DNA of 7,697 nucleotides from a bacterium (lineage in GTDB: Bacteria; Bacteroidota; Ignavibacteria; Kapaibacteriales; Kapaibacteriaceae), in assembly GCA_020050895.1 (NCBI GenBank), contig JAGVJW010000092.1:1-7697 (forward strand), given 5' to 3'. A program made the position numbers and the translations under genes. A model generated the notes under the pieces. It was given only the letters and a program-made list of their open reading frames with translations, searched no databases and was not told where the DNA came from. Of this stretch, positions 7,363 to 7,697 are shown piece after piece. Positions within the stretch are counted from its first letter, which is position 1; every line of letters starts with the position of its first letter.

Positions 7363-7697
7363 TCAGTAGTTCAACAGTGACAGAAGTTCTGATGTAATGT
7401 GTTCGATACCTGGGATAACAACATCCATGAGTGTGCGATTGTACGGAATGGGAACATCTGCAACGGCCAGCCGCCGCACTGGCGCGTCAAGAAAATCAAA
7501 AGCTTTTTGGGAAATCGTTGCTGATATTTCAGCGCCGAAGCCGCACGTAATGCCATCTTCGTGCAAGACAAGGCATCTGTTAGTTTTTTTCACTGACTGC
7601 AGAACAAGATCGGTATCCCATGGAACGATTGTGCGCAGGTCTATGATTTCAACACTTCGATCAAGTTTTTCAACAGCAAGTTTTGCGCGATGAACCA
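7363..7697 (-). CDS. 2-oxo acid dehydrogenase E1 component, beta-subunit C-terminal domain (partial, 5' end outside window)
   Basis: Thiamine-diphosphate dependent E1 of a pyruvate or branched-chain 2-oxo acid dehydrogenase complex, which decarboxylates the 2-oxo acid and acylates lipoyl-E2. The frame is open from the window edge for 110 codons to TGA. It begins VHRAKLAVEKLDRSVEIIDL, contains IIDLRTIVPWDTD, the classic start of the transketolase C-terminal fold, and then LHEDGITCGFGAEISATISQ and VADVPIPYNRTL. These match the last third of E1 beta. A GTG at 7591-7593 could be mistaken for a start, but homology continues upstream of it. I cannot tell whether beta is a separate protein or the back half of a fused alpha/beta E1, nor whether the substrate is pyruvate or branched-chain acids. 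The helicase gene starts 4 bases later, so the two are probably cotranscribed. Confidence 0.9.
   Translation of the reverse strand, partial: VHRAKLAVEKLDRSVEIIDLRTIVPWDTDLVLQSVKKTNRCLVLHEDGITCGFGAEISATISQKAFDFLDAPVRRLAVADVPIPYNRTLMDVVIPGIEHITSELLSLLNY

Noticed and set aside
1..7697. CRISPR array, tRNA, rRNA, insertion sequence, phage or defence genes
   Set aside because: No regularly spaced repeats, terminal inverted repeats, transposase motifs or RNA gene signatures were seen; nearly all of the window is explained by six housekeeping or efflux genes and one partial gene.

Overview
All recognisable genes in this window lie on the minus strand, so transcription runs from high to low coordinates. 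The genes are tightly packed and read as two transcription units separated by one 127-base gap (4738-4864). Base composition looks moderate (mid-40s % GC by eye). Most starts have weak or no Shine-Dalgarno sequence. The one clear promoter-like site fits the TAnnTTTG form known from Bacteroidetes. With the protein flavours (TolC / HlyD-type adaptor / HAE1-type RND pump with a TetR regulator, heptose-bisphosphatase-like HAD protein), this suggests a Gram-negative bacterium, perhaps of the Bacteroidetes/Chlorobi/Ignavibacteria group. The phylum is an inference, not something the sequence proves.

Upstream unit (right side, 7697 to 4865): the C-terminal end of a 2-oxo acid dehydrogenase E1 beta region (cut by the window edge), then a UvrD/PcrA/Rep-type superfamily 1 helicase after 4 bases, then a small HAD phosphatase of the HisB-N/GmhB type after 13 bases. 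These are functionally unrelated housekeeping genes that are probably cotranscribed.

Downstream unit (4737 to 1): a complete-looking tripartite efflux operon in the order tolC-like outer-membrane channel, TetR-family regulator, periplasmic adaptor lipoprotein, RND inner-membrane pump. Spacings are 4 bases, a 4-base ATGA overlap, and 25 bases. The regulator sits inside the operon it probably controls. A candidate promoter, a candidate imperfect palindromic operator between its two elements, and a good ribosome binding site lie in front of the tolC-like gene. Together the products would form an envelope-spanning, proton-driven exporter of drugs or other toxic compounds.

The most notable anomaly is in the pump gene. 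Its reading frame breaks at a run of four C (minus strand) at 240-243 and ends 19 codons later, while the -1 frame continues with convincing RND sequence to the window edge. This is either a sequencing/assembly indel or a real inactivating mutation. I see no CRISPR array, tRNA, rRNA, insertion sequence or phage gene, and no evidence of a previously undescribed system; the region looks like ordinary chromosome.
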